A stretch of DNA of 64,000 nucleotides from Ariolimax columbianus. Lineage: Eukaryota > Mollusca > Gastropoda > Stylommatophora > Arionidae. The position numbers and the translations under genes are program-made. Positions 21,955 to 32,450 of the stretch are shown piece by piece; the first letter of the stretch is position 1, and every line of letters starts with the position of its first letter. The DNA is taken from assembly GCA_036924085.1 (NCBI GenBank), contig JAVGWX010000005.1, positions 82,140,666-82,204,665 on the forward strand, read 5' to 3'. The notes below the pieces were generated by a model. The model was not told where the DNA came from, did not search any database, and worked only from the letters and a program-made list of their open reading frames with translations.

Positions 21955-22444
21955 ATCCACTTGTATCGCTAGACCTAGTGTTGTAATTAGCAGTCGATAT
22001 TACTGTATAAGAATACTGTGTCACAGAATCGAGAATACAACGACTACCGCACTGAGGTAACGTCATAATAGCCGAGGAATAGTGCGGTCTAACATCTCTA
22101 TTGTATAAGAATCTCCATTAGTGATTAATGAGCACACGCCACCGTGAACACATGCCCTACACCTGCTATACGGCAAGTATAATTCTAAGCTTGTACAGAA
22201 GCTCTGAAAACGATACAGGAGAAAATAGTACGTAACACGTTTACCTGGAAATCTTAGCCAACAATAAAACGTTCACAGAGTAGGCGCCATGTTGTTGTTC
22301 GAACATACTAGAGCTAGGATGAGCTCATTTTTTGGTGTGGGTTTTTTGGAAGCCTATACAGTGGCTTTCCTTACACATATTTGAGGAGATAGATCGGATT
22401 ATCCTGAGTTGAGTGCAAAGCGAGGTTTCTCCGTAAGCTCATTC

Positions 22445-22515
22445 TTGTAGGGATCACAAAGTCGATCCCCACCTCGTTGGCCAGACTGTTGTAAGTCTGC
22501 CTCATTCCAGGTAGC
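22445..22515 (+). repeat. dispersed repeat R2, copy 1
   Basis: TGTAGGGATCACAAAGTCGAT through TTGGCCAGACTGTTGTAA matches 62768-62830 at about 80% by eye. Boundaries are uncertain; similarity may extend rightwards. Confidence 0.6.
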
Positions 22516-23189
22516 CGAGCGTAGGCGTGATCTTGGATCTTGCTCAGTGTGTTTCACCTGGTCCTGACATTAAGTTTTTCCTCGGAAGTCACGCTACAGC
22601 TTCAAATATCTCACAGGGAGACAACCAGCCCACACAAATACCAACACTCCTTGTATCTGGCTGTCATAAATAAAAATACAATCACCTGACAATCCACAAG
22701 ACCCCACGATCCACAAACAAACACAACAACGGAGTAACTTCATAACTATAAAAGTCCGTATTGAAGCGAGTGATTCCGGTGCCCCAATGACAAGGGCGAA
22801 TAGTAACACTTTAACCTTCAAGGCGTGTCGTAATACATGAACAAAGATGGTAGAGCATGAGATTGGCTAGAAACTTTAAGCCACAAAACTGCAAAAGACT
22901 CGTGTTCAATATTTATTGATATATCCAGACAAATTAATCGATTCTATGAATTGTTTTTTTTACGATGCAAATACGAAATGAAAAGTATATCAAATGTTTT
23001 CTGTGTGTGTTCAATGGTCTTGTATCTAGGATTCTTGTCGCTATAAACGTGGCTTTTCAGAAAAGCCACCACAGCTGAATATACGGGAGGTTAAGTAACT
23101 ATGAAAACGTGTTTAGCGTTTGATTAAAATAAATATTGAGCGCACGTTTATAACAACAAGAGCAAGTGTTGGAATTATGACACTTCACG

Positions 23190-23375
23190 CTCAAGTCAAC
23201 CCAACTGCTAGTAGGTACCTGGTTTATTGGTAGGCAATAAAAGGCAGCGAAGAAAGTCGAAACTCACTTCATAAACAAACTGTTGCCTCGTACGATGAAG
23301 TCTCTAACACTTCATCCTCGACATCAGTGTCTGCTATGGGACTACCTTTACCTTTGCCTTCCTATGAGATAAAAA
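23190..23375 (+). repeat. SINE-like repeat, copy 2 (3' part)
   Basis: Shares CTCAAGTCAACCC, GTAGGTACCTGG, AAAAGGCAGCGAAG and ACTTCATCCTCGACATCAGTG then TCTGCTATGGGACTACC with the other copies. Its 3' end continues into TTTACCTTTGCCTT, probably the element's own tail. Confidence 0.75.
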
Positions 23376-23497
23376 CAACCAGATACACGCTGCATTAGAA
23401 CCCACAACGGATGTGAAAAGTAGGGAGGCCGAAAACGATAAAAAGGCAGATCAGGCGAGTTAGATTATGGCATGAGAAGCGGAAGTTGACCCCACAT

Positions 23498-23692
23498 TAT
23501 ATAAATAGATGGAACGCCGCATCAATTGCTGCTCTATGTTCCAAGGTCAATCGCAAGATGATGTCAGATCCATCTGTGTAGTCTTCCTTGTTCTTTGTAA
23601 CCAGATCAATACTTACGTTTACTTGACATCATCTTGCGATTGACCTTGGAACATAGAGCAGCAATTGATGCGGCGTTCCATCTATTTATATA
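23498..23692. repeat. perfect 69-bp inverted repeat with 57-nt loop
   Basis: Arm 23498-23566 is the exact reverse complement of 23624-23692, with no mismatch over 69 bp (outer end TATATAAATAGATGGAACGC, inner end CAAGATGATGTCA). The spacer is 23567-23623. A hairpin-like MITE, a recent inverted duplication or a hairpin assembly error would all give this pattern. No coding content. Confidence 0.95.
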
Positions 23693-24198
23693 GATATATT
23701 TACATAACGACATATAAATCTTTCAATTTCAGAGACTTTACAACAGCAGACAAAACACTCTTGACCAAATAGTTAGATCAGCTACCGTAACCGCTAAGAA
23801 CTGTTCCACTTGATCCTCTAGCATCAAACAAAGTGCTCAGTTCGCAGAAGGTAACATCATTGCCGAGTACCGGAGAAAGCGGGTCGAATTAAAGATCAGA
23901 ACGCGCGACACATTACCACAGCCGACTCCTAACACCTGTGTTCCAAGTGCGGAAAAGTCTGCAGTGACAGGATTGAATTTTAGTGATATGAGATCAACTA
24001 TTGGTTGTTGTTCTCGCCATATTTGCCTGTGATTAGCAATAACAAACATGAAAGAGATCTGTGTGACGGTGAAAACAGTAGGACCAGTGATACGCTGACA
24101 GCATGTCGTACTAAGCGACTAACAATACAGTCTGACCACTCTATGTTAGAAACCTCTGCTATACTGAAAACAAACCAAGTAAGATACTACTGTATGAA

Positions 24199-24580
24199 TC
24201 ATCTCTAGGACAGAAGACTGTGTGTCAGTGAGACTTAGATAAGCATGAACCACTGCCAGTCTAAGCCCATTTCGTAAAGATCCACTTTTGTGCGGATAAA
24301 CCTCTGTAGGACAGAAGATTGTGTCTGTGCATCTTAGACAAGAATGGACCACAGCGAGGCTAAGCCCATTTCGTCAAGAGCAACTATCTGAACGGACCAA
24401 CCTCTCTAGGACCATAGACTATGTCTGTGTGACTTAGAATATCTGTACGGACCAACCACTCTAGGACCATAGACTATGTCTGTGTGACTTAGACAAGAAT
24501 GGACCACAGCCAGGCTAAGCCCATTTCGTAAGGGGCCACTACCCGTGCAGATCAATCTCTCTATAATACAAGACTCCGTG
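24199..24580. repeat. ~108-bp tandem repeat, 3-4 copies
   Basis: Recurring segments TCTAGGACAGAAGACTGTGT, GACTTAGACAAGAATGGACC, CAGGCTAAGCCCATTTCGT and GTGCGGAT-AACC. One copy (around 24430) lacks the middle portion, giving a ~56-bp short unit. Confidence 0.8.
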
Positions 24581-26564
24581 TGGCAGATAGGATAGGTCTA
24601 CTGCCATAATGAAAAAAATTAAATACAGCACAACAAAAAATCACATCAAACCCCTCAATGGAAGAAGACATTCCAACTTATGGGATTAGCACACCTCATC
24701 GCACATCATCCAAACCCCTGCTGGCGGTAGGAGTAAACTTGTGTGTTTTAAAATGCTCCAATAAACAGTACTCCCCATACGATATATGGAATACAAAATT
24801 GATAAACGTGTTTTCCTTGAATCAGTTAAAACAGGAGTAGAGTCTGTATAGCACCCTTGATATAACACGAGAACCTTGCCCGCCACTCCAGCACGTGAGT
24901 TTTCGAACTTTCCCACGCACACTCACAAAACACACGTTCTTGGAGATGCGTAGAAACATTCTTGTGGATGAATCATCCATGCTCAACCAGGCTATAAAAT
25001 AAGGAATTAGGTCGGCAGCTCATCGTGGAAGATAATTATGAGTTTCGGTGTTGAGGGTTAAGAAACACAGACGCTTGTATATATACAGTAAAGACGAATT
25101 TATCGCGTATTTTTCTTTCAATACTTCAAGTACATTTGTTTAAAAAAAACCACAGTTGAGATCTGCTGATGCGTTTTTGTGAAGAAAACCAATTAATTAT
25201 TTGTAACATATTTTTACAACAAGCTCAAAGAAGATTATATACTTGGAAAAGGCTGGAAGAAATAGTACTAAATTAAATTGACATAGGATAAAGGGCGGGC
25301 TGAAAATGGAGTCACGATAGTAAAAGTGTATCTAGGTACGGACATCAAGTCCGATCACAATCATTTAGGGATTGAAATAGCAATCAGGCTGGTCAATATA
25401 GATAGAAATATGTTGTTGTTGAATCTCCACAACGAGTAAGTGTAATCTTGCCTAGTTCTGAGATGGGCATTAAGTGGCGGGTTGCTGTAGTTTACTCCAC
25501 GTATTGACCGTGCTGATGAGGTTGGATCAGAGTCCCAAAGGCTGTTGTACTTGGCTTCATCTGCGTTACGCTCACCGCTACCAAAATCCTTGCTCCTATT
25601 TTTACGTCATATTTCATTTTGTGGTTTATTTATTATTTCTCAGTAGCCTTTCTTCCCAAGACATTGTTCCCTGTACTGTGTTTGCGTCCAAATACCCAAT
25701 GCATCGTGTATCAGCACAAATTGTTTGTTTGAGTTTACTTACCATATGGGTAAGCCAATACTGTTTCAATAAGGTATACCCATCAAGTCGTAGGTTGTGA
25801 GCCGTGCGGTTAACACCACTCGATCCCGCCCCTCCCCATTCATTGTGGGGTTTATTCAAGTCCTCCCTCCTAGCATGTTGAAAAACGTCATTAAAGATTG
25901 TTGTGTGTGGGGGCTAGCAACTTCACTATGGAAAGCCATTGGTACTGAGACCGTCGCTGCCAGTGCTTAAACACATGTTTTGTAATGTGGTCCAACTGTG
26001 CCTGTTGTTCTGGGCTCCACCTGGAACAAGAAGGTAACAGAAACACAATAGCAAAGTTTCTTCTCCATTATAATGAATTATTGCTATAAGTCTACTTCGA
26101 TCTTATCAGCACAATATTCGTGCCAACTTGGCCTTTCTTGCATTGCATGGTCATTGTCAATCCTTTCCCAAACCATTATTTCACTGATCTTCCGTGTTGT
26201 CAGTTGTAACTTATCATATAAATGGTTTTTAATATTTTATTTTTATTGTTGTATTAGCACATTTTTGGGGTATTTGTTTTGCATTTTTCTAATAAGTCTG
26301 TGTGTGTTGTTCTGTTTTTTCTACTCAATGGCCTTATACATCTCAATTTAGCCCATGTTTTGTACGTACCTATACCACAGAGAGGTACGACCTTGGATGT
26401 TTCGAGAACCCGAGCTAAGCAAGCTTGCGTTGTAGGCTGGGCCGATCCCAACATCGCGTCATGTCGTGAGTTATTGCAGTAGCACAAAAACAACTTTATA
26501 TTTTATTTGAGCACGGACTGATAAAAATAAACTAAGGCGTCTTTGGGGATTGAACGAACATATG
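24581..26564. other. no recognisable feature
   Basis: Two kilobases of unique-looking DNA with overlapping short frames on both strands (up to 108 codons, 25474-25800). No motif, tandem structure or TE relic recognised. If a host exon exists in this half of the window it could be here, but nothing supports a specific call. Confidence 0.4.
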
Positions 26565-27415
26565 CATATAGAGTCATTTCAGATCTGGCGGGAGTGTTGA
26601 GTATGGGCAGAGTCATTTCAGATCTGGCGGGAATGTTGAGTATGGGCAGAGTCATTTCAGATCTGGCGGAAATGTTGAGTATGGGCAGAGTCATTTCAGA
26701 TCTGGCGGGAATGTTGAGTATGGGCAGAGTCATTTCAGATCTGGCGGGAATGTTGAGTATGGGCAGAGTCATTTCAGATCTGGCGGGAATGTTGTATGGG
26801 CAGAGTCATGTCAGATCTGGCGGGAATGTTGTATAGACAGAGTCATGTCAGATCTGGCGGGAATGTTGAGCATGAGCAGAGTCATGTCAGATCTGGCGGG
26901 AATGTTGTATGAACAGAGTCATGTCAGATCTGGCGGGAGTGTTGAGTATGGGCAGAGTCATTTCAGATCTGGCGGGAATGTTGAGTATGGGCAGAGTCAT
27001 TTCAGATCTGGCGGAAATGTTGAGTATGGGCAGAGTCATTTCAGATCTGGCGGGAATGTTGAGTATGGGCAGAGTCATTTCAGATCTGGCGGGAATGTTG
27101 AGTATGGGCAGAGTCATTTCAGATCTGGCGGGAATGTTGTATGGGCAGAGTCATGTCAGATCTGGCGGGAATGTTGTATAGACAGAGTCATGTCAGATCT
27201 GGCGGGAATGTTGAGCATGAGCAGAGTCATGTCAGATCTGGCGGGAATGTTGAGTATGGGCAGAGTCATGTCAGATCTGGCGGGAATGTTGAGTATGGGC
27301 AGAGTCATTTCAGATCTGGCGGGAATGTTGAGTATGGGCAGAGTCATGTCAGATCTGGCGGGAATGTTGTATGGGCAGACTCCTATCAGATCTGGCGGGA
27401 ATGTTGAGTATGGGT
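26565..27415. repeat. 39/36-bp minisatellite with higher-order block
   Basis: About 22 units; the 39-bp unit contains GAGTATGGGCAGAGTCATTT and CAGATCTGGCGGGAATGTT, and some units drop three bases to 36. A block of seven 39-bp and two 36-bp units (345 bp) starting at the GGCGGGAGTG variant near 26588 recurs starting near 26933 with the same order of variants. All lengths are multiples of three, so 13-residue repeats are open in two plus frames and one minus frame (26543-26836, 26845-27429). Composition alone explains this; no protein family resembles it. Confidence 0.95.
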
Positions 27416-27550
27416 GTTCAAATGTATGATGAATCATTGTCTGAACAGATTACTATTTATAATTGTGTTCGTAACCGTCCCCGCTGTCTTGGGGCTACCT
27501 TTCCATGGGAAACACTTCAAGAGTACACACCGTGGAATAATCTGCACACG

Positions 27551-27600
27551 GTTCTATCTCAAGTCGTCTCGACTATGTCTTGCAACTGTCCGAAGTATTT
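27551..27600 (+). repeat. dispersed repeat R3, copy 1
   Basis: TATCTCAAGTCGTCTCGACTATGTCTTGCAACTG-like segment (about 48 bp) matches 53776-53830 with few differences. Too short to classify. Confidence 0.55.
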
Positions 27601-28605
27601 TAAGGCGGAACACTAAGGATGCCAGGTTTCAATTGAGGTAAGATCGGCGTCTAGTCTTATCGGAGGAGAAAGATAAACTTGGAAGTCTTGTGGAAATGCT
27701 GTGCACATAGAGAATCCTTGGTAGCAGAAAATTGAAGACTGCAGGCTGTTAGCAGCTGTCCAGGCAAACATTCTAAAGGTAACAAAATTATTACCTAATA
27801 ATGGCCTGCATGAAAGTCAAAAGTAGGTGGGGCCTCCATCAGTCAATAGCACAATCGGTCAATCCCGGGTTTGTCTGCACACTCGATCGCAAATATATAC
27901 AAACAAGGAGGTCCACACCCTTACTGGTACAAGAGGAGCGACTACAGTGAAAAATAAGTGTCCTGACGAACGAGGAAGAATTTAATATTAAATTAATTGC
28001 CGTTACCACGTGAAATGTCGGAAATGGTGCTACAGTATCATCAATCTTATGCCTTGATAAATAGAGCTAACATATTTTTCTATGTCCATCTCTTGATGTT
28101 ATCTATCCACTTGTAACGCGGTTTTTCTATTCCACATTTGTCCTTCACGTTCAACCCAACTACGGATTACATTGTTAGTTAGATTTCAACATATTGCAAC
28201 TGTCCTGGCTGATTTAGTTAGTTAATTCTCATATTACCCCTGTCTTTTCTGAAAGTTCTGATTGTATCATTTGTTTTATTTCGTTTACTTGAGAGGCTAG
28301 TGATATGAACGTTGATATATTGAATGTGACAAAGGTATGACTAGCAGACGACAGACAGGTCAGATAAGATCAGTTTACATTCATACATTCAGGAGAAGTA
28401 AATCATGAAGGAGGAGTAGAAATAGCCATACATATCAGCAGTGAAAATATGTGTGTGGACATTGGCCACACAACGATCAAATGGTGCTGATAAAGTTGAT
28501 ACAATTTGATATAGACACTTATAAACATTTATGAACGAACTCAAGAACAAAGTGATGAGAAAATAGAAGAACTCTGTGATAATTGATAATCGACCATCAA
28601 ACCAA
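27601..28605. other. no recognisable feature
   Basis: Unique-looking AT-rich sequence. No open frame beyond 83 codons and no motif. Confidence 0.45.
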
Positions 28606-28609
28606 CATA

Positions 28610-28838
28610 CGACCTGCACATCTATGTTTTGCCACGCCATCTACTGGTCTTCTGATAATAATGTGATAACTGACAACAGACCACCAATCCATAGCATCTA
28701 CTAATCTTCTGAATGGCATGTGATAACTGACAACAGATCAACAAACCACAACATCTACTGATCTTCTTAAAGTGATGTGATAACTACCACCAAACCTTCA
28801 AACTAATGATATCTTCTGATCTTCTGATAGTTTGATTG
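28610..28838. repeat. ~62-bp minisatellite, left segment
   Basis: About four diverged units with ATCTACTGATCTTCTGATA and GTGATAACTGACAACAGACC. The same unit resumes at 29470-29575 after the RT relic, and a last trace is visible near 33215-33290. Confidence 0.75.
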
Positions 28839-28839
28839 A

Positions 28840-29465
28840 GTGGCATCCCGTCAGTCTTGAGAGACAATGGACTTAACGCTACAGGGGGAACAGTCATTTC
28901 TTGCCCTAACTTTCGTCACAAACGTTTGTAGTCTGCATCTTCGGGCATCTTGTCTTCTCGTACCTGCAAGACCAACACACACAGCTTACCTCTAGCCGGG
29001 TCTGTCTTCGGAAAGTTCTTTCCAGTTCAGGTGTTCAGATCCAACGCCTGAAGATCACGCTTGCAAACATCTTTGTAGCGGGTCAACCTTTTTTAAGCTT
29101 GCCCGTGGTCAGGTCTCCGTAATTGATATTTTTTGGTATTCGCCAATCTTCTATTCTGCACACGTGACCAACCCGTAAGCGGCGCTGGCGTAGGATCGTA
29201 ACTAAGCTGACAATCTTTGCACGGTCCAACCCTTCGTTGTTAATCACTCCATGAAATTCCAAGTATGCGTCTCAGGCAGCGCATATAAAAAGCATGTAAC
29301 CTTTCTTCTTATGAGGCATATAGAGTCTATGTTTCGCTGCCATAGAGCAGGGTCATATCACACAGGATATGTACACAGCAACCTTTGTAGAGATGGTCAG
29401 CATGTTGTTATTCCACACTCTATGTGAGAGTCTGGCAAGTGCTGATGAGGCCATTCCTAACCTAA
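28840..29465 (-). pseudogene. RTE-like RT C-terminal relic (family E) inside a minisatellite
   Basis: Minus-strand translation, with frame changes, gives RLSHRVWNNNMLTISTKVAV, then RLHAFYMRCLRRILGISWSD, then LRQRRLRVGHVCRIEDWRIP, and RYKDVCKRDLQALD. This is the standard order of an RT C-terminal region: the VWNN-L-TKVxVY helix, CLRRILGISW, GHVCRM, then YKDVCKRDLKAL. Stops and indels are numerous. The flanking ~62-bp minisatellite on both sides shows that the element landed in, or was captured by, that array. Confidence 0.85.
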
Positions 29466-29469
29466 CAAC

Positions 29470-29575
29470 ATACTTTTAAACCAATGTCATCTACCGATCC
29501 TCTGAGAGTAATGTGATAATTAACAACAGACCTTCAAACCAATAAAATTGACTAATCTTCTGATAGTAATGTGAT
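29470..29575. repeat. ~62-bp minisatellite, right segment
   Basis: Two further units of the array at 28610 (ATCTACCGATCCTCTGAGAG, GTGATAATTAACAACAGACC). Separated from it by the family E relic. Confidence 0.7.
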
Positions 29576-29608
29576 TGTTAGAGCAAAAGAGACTCTTTTG
29601 CTCTAACA
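29576..29608. repeat. perfect 16-bp-arm palindrome
   Basis: TGTTAGAGCAAAAGAG (29576-29591), one central A, then the exact complement to 29608. It sits exactly where the ~62-bp minisatellite stops and a different duplicated block begins, so it may mark a junction or terminal inverted repeats of an excised element. Confidence 0.9.
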
Positions 29609-30420
29609 CTCAAGAAGTCATCTACTTTAACATCCCGTTCTGAGCTGCAAGAGTTTCCAAAAACTGTATCAGGGCCTTCAATGAGGGTATGAGACGACAG
29701 TTACAACTTCAAAAGGGAGCACAGGAAAATCAAAATCATGTGGACGAAACTATAGTGGGCACCTATGGACTCACTCCCCCTTCACTGGAAGACAACACCC
29801 TTCTTTATCTTCCTCTATAATTTTAATATAGGAGAAAACACTACCCACACAAAAAAAATACTAGGAAGACTGGGTGTCAAATCCGTATAAGAGAGTAACC
29901 TACAACCAAAACAGTAGTTCACACTCCCAAACATCACACAAAACAATCGTTAACCCTAAGTAGATATATAAAACACACCAATAAACCTAGCCCGCCCTCC
30001 CCCTCCCCACCCCCCCCCCCCCCCATGCTCTCTATCTCAAGATCAGAATAGGACTTTAACGGAGACAAACTTGCAAGGAAGAGGTGATAACAACAATACT
30101 GAAAATACGATCTCTCGTGTGATCTAATACTCAAGAAGCCCCCTCAGAAATTAACACATCTGATGAGCCACAGGAGTTTCAAAAACTGAAACTGATCCCT
30201 TAACGAGGATAAGAGATAACAGTTACGACTTCTAGAGGGATCACAGGAAACACGGCCGAGTAGGCAACAATCCTATTTCGACATACTCACCATACCCTCT
30301 TCCTTGAAAGGAAGACAATACAACCACAATCTAACCTTAACAATATTTCTATTAAGAATTATCGGAAAATGCCTCAGAGACTACAGAAGATTAAATGGCT
30401 ACCCTCGGACATCATAAAAA
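29605..30420. repeat. diverged ~520-bp direct duplication
   Basis: 29605-29930 and 30125-30420 align in order: CTCAAGAAG, GAGTTTC-AAAAACTG, GACAGTTAC-ACTTC, GGGA-CACAGGAAA, then -TCACT-CC and GGAAGACAA. Identity is roughly 65-70% by eye. A poly(C) run of about 17 nt lies between them near 30010. No coding signal. Confidence 0.55.
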
Positions 30421-30741
30421 TAATACCCCTATTGATGAATCAAGAAAAAACAAGAATATCGCACACACTCAAATCTATAAATATGGTGTCAGAATGTATT
30501 TAAGCAGATACATAATACATAATACTGTAACCAAAAATCATAGGGATAAATCAAAGATAGGGCGTTGATATAATGTATAACAAACAACGGCTCAAGGCTA
30601 GGGAATGATCTCTAAAAATGTACTGCCTGCTTTGCTGTTTATACTCCTCCATGAGATGACAGGAACCAGCAGCAGACTCCACCCAACCCCAACCGCATAA
30701 AGACACCACTCCTCCCCCACTACGATATCCAACACATCCAC

Positions 30742-32309
30742 AAACCCAATCCTTCTTCTTCTTCTTCTTCGTACGCAGTCAGACAGTAACCATTATTTTT
30801 TCGAAAAAAGCGGCGGTCATCCTGAGGCTGTCGCCACTGCCATAGAGCTTGTCTTGCAGTTCCACTGGTGATGGCCACATCTGCTCTCTCTGATCCTCGT
30901 ATGTCGGGCAGTTCTGCAGCAGATGTTCAGCGGTCATTTTACCAGTACCGCACAGGCATTCGTCGGTACATCCTATCTTCAATTTGTTGAATAGATGGTA
31001 CCTCAGTCTATTGTGGCCAGTGCGAAGTCTGAAGACAACGACCTGCTCTCTTCGGTTCAACTGGTAATAGGCATCGTTTTTGGTGTAACCAGTATGTTCG
31101 GTTTCCCATTTGGTTATGTATCTGGCTTTGATAAGCCATTTTGACTCTTCTTACGTCATACTAGTATCTGTTTGTGGTAGTCTTGCACCTTCTTTTGCCA
31201 GTCTGTCTGCCTCCTCGTTGCCTTGGATGTTGCAGTGTGATGGGACCCACTGTACCACTACCCTTTTTGGTGCGGACTGCTGGCACAGTTTGCAGAGTGC
31301 TGCTCTTAAGTCATTAAGCTCAGTATTTTTCTGGCTTTTTAGCGCTGTGACTACGGCGAGAGCATCTGTAAGCAGGACTATATGGCTTTCATTTTCACTG
31401 TGTGTCACCATTTCTTCCACTGCCGCCCTCAGTGCCTCTGCCTCCGCTCTGAAATTGCTTGTGTACTTACCAGTAGCGAATGACAGTGTTATTTTTCTGC
31501 CATTTGGTAGGTTCAGGAATGCTCCTGCCCCTCCGTTCTGTGTTGTGTTTGTTACAGAACCGTCGGTGTATGCATGGGTCCAGTCCATGCTTGGGTAGCT
31601 TTTCGTTATGAAGCTTAGGGTAGTATCTCTCCTTTCTTTTTCAGTCTGGCAGTTTTTCTTTGCAATACCTGGTATATTTTCTACCACCTCTGGAAATATT
31701 TCCTGCCTCCAGGTAGGTTTTCGTACAGTAGTGATGGGCTTTGGTGTTGTTAGTGCGTTTATGGGATCTTCGTGCATCTTTGCTTTGGCTATTTCTGCAA
31801 AGTTTCTCCGCTTTAGTTTCCCATTTCCCAAATTGTTTAGTCTCTGGTGCATTGGATGGTCGGTCAGTCTTCGGAGTTTCTCTGACTGCAGCTGGGCTCT
31901 GCAGTCTCTTCTATCGGTCATGGATTGCAGTTTTGTAATCTTTTCAAGTTCTACAATTGGCGTCGACTTCATGCCACCTGTTATAATTCTCATGGCTTGG
32001 TTTTGAAGTTTGCTAACTTTATCGAAGTTCGCCTTCGCTGCTGTTGTCCATGCCGCAATGCCATACTCGAGAACTGGTCTCACTCTTCCAGTGTACAGTT
32101 TCTTTAGTATGCCTTCGTCTGCCCCACAGCTTGTGCCAGCAAGTTTCCTCATGATTGCCATTCTTTCTCTGGCTTTCATTCGGTTTCTCTCAATCTGACT
32201 TTTCCATGTCATGCGCCGATCAAATGTAACTCCCAGATAGGGTTGGTTGTCGTTTGGCTGCAGGAATTTGCCATTTAGACTTAATTTGGTACTTTGTAAA
32301 CCCCATCCT
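30742..32309 (-). mobile_element. RNase H-type non-LTR element (family A, copy 2), 12-bp target duplications, inserted in a tandem repeat
   Basis: Insertion 30754-32297 on the minus strand, with the (GAA)n tail on its left (30754-30770). Flanks are AAACCCAATCCT (30742-30753) and AAACCCCATCCT (32298-32309), one difference in 12. The duplication length equals that of copy 1. On both sides lies the same ~106-bp tandem unit (CTCCCCCACTACGATA ... CAACACATCCAC). The element is 5'-truncated within RT. Confidence 0.9.
30779..32296 (-). pseudogene. RT C-terminus, RNase H and CCHC-type tail with one nonsense codon
   Basis: About 505 codons in a single frame from the truncation point to the terminal TGA, interrupted only by TAA at 31151-31153, where copy 1 has TAC (Tyr). 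Domains in order: RT thumb (QPYLGVTFDRRMTW; RPVLEYGIAAWTTAAK; LQNQAMRIITGG), RNase H with all four acidic positions visible (YTDGSVTNTTQNGGAG, AEAEALRAAVEEM, VLLTDALAVVTAL, GNEEADRLAKEG), and the Cys/His C-terminal domain (CLCGTGKMTAEHLLQNC). The first ~37 codons of the longer open frame, right of 32297, are minisatellite and not part of the element. Endonuclease and RT palm are absent, so it cannot be autonomous. Confidence 0.92.
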
Positions 32310-32450
32310 ACGAAGACAAATGTTAACTCCCCTCCACCCAATCCCCCCATAAAGAGATCACTCTTCCCCCACCCCTCCCCCACTACGATACCCAACACAT
32401 CCACCAACCCCGTCCTACGAAGACAAATGCTAACCCCCCTCCACCCACAC
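32298..32450. repeat. ~106-bp C-rich tandem repeat (right part; left part 30690-30741)
   Basis: CCTACGAAGACAAATG-TAAC recurs at about 32305 and 32413; CCCCCACTACGATA-CCAACAC occurs at about 30716 (left of the element) and 32380. At least two and a half units existed before family A copy 2 inserted. Confidence 0.75.

Noticed and set aside
26503..27437. Candidate CRISPR-like array because of regular 39-bp spacing
   Set aside because: There are no variable spacers; the whole unit repeats, and the context is eukaryotic.
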